Shown here: in pieces, positions 63,868-64,000 of the stretch
Numbering within the stretch: position 1 is the stretch's first letter
Layout of the letters: each line of letters begins with the position of its first letter
Source of the DNA: Oncomelania hupensis
Taxonomy: Eukaryota > Mollusca > Gastropoda > Littorinimorpha > Pomatiopsidae
NCBI GenBank assembly: GCA_036898135.1
Contig: CM072513.1
Coordinates: forward strand, 31,390,946 to 31,454,945
DNA length: 64,000 nt
Reading direction: 5' to 3'
The notes under the pieces: generated by a model
Databases searched by the model: none
Told to the model about the DNA's origin: nothing
The model's input: the letters and a program-made list of their open reading frames with translations, nothing else
Position numbers and translations under genes: made by a program

Positions 63868-64000
63868 CAAATTCATAATGCGGTAACTGACGTCACGCTT
63901 GTTTATTTTTACTATTTGTTGTTTGCGTGTGTATGTGTGCACGCTTGATCAGTATTTTATTAGCTGGTAAACGTGTGTTTGCATGTATGTTTTATGAATG
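63868..64000 (+). other. Start of the L2/CR1-like LINE 3' UTR
   Basis: The sequence following the LINE stop includes a GTGTGTATGTGTGC stretch. No tail or target duplication is reached before the window ends. Confidence 0.5.

Overview
This is a eukaryotic, intron-bearing genomic window with almost no ordinary coding DNA. Support for a metazoan comes from split exons with GT-AG junctions, TTAGGG/CCCTAA-type motifs, tRNA-derived SINEs, DIRS-like, Ty3/gypsy and APE-type non-LTR elements, and abundant microsatellites. The mix of repeats (RTE-like and L2/CR1-like LINEs, short dispersed modules with GTGACCTT motifs) suggests a marine invertebrate, most likely a mollusc. That is inference and no single marker proves it.

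Layout. 1-6.6 kb: microsatellites, a family of modules carrying CCCTAA motifs, a 19-bp fold-back satellite and a 22-bp minisatellite. 6.6-12.5 kb: a Ty3/gypsy element (gypsy-1) with apparently identical 207-bp LTRs, inserted in a (TA)n array and split by a 1,151-bp Helitron-like insertion. 13.4-22.7 kb: a degenerate antisense RTE-like LINE split by a second gypsy element (gypsy-2; TSD GATTG). 24-31 kb: SINEs including a 4 x 201-bp tandem SINE array, CCCTAA modules, an L2-like LINE fragment and palindrome-rich MITE-like DNA. 31.3-40.1 kb: a solo LTR related to gypsy-2, split by a third gypsy element (gypsy-3; TSD AGCAG). 42.4-47.5 kb: an antisense DIRS-like element with inverted terminal repeats and a recognisable internal complementary region, but no tyrosine recombinase. 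49.6-60.2 kb: the 3' half (12 exons, minus strand, 596 codons) of an ABCB/P-glycoprotein-type transporter whose 5' half lies beyond the window. 60.9-63.9 kb: a long uninterrupted L2/CR1/Rex1-like LINE ORF on the plus strand, antisense to the host gene.

The transporter is the only host gene I can support. Its intron phases agree at every junction, and it encodes the second transmembrane domain and a complete second nucleotide-binding domain.

The most notable observations: two gypsy elements carry integrase upstream of reverse transcriptase (Gmr1-like order); one of them has an array of near-perfect heat-shock-element motifs just upstream of gag; the Helitron sits between A and T of one codon of gypsy-1 with no target duplication; and the DIRS-like element shows textbook left-end/right-end complementarity in its internal complementary region. 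Insertion order can be read directly from several nests.
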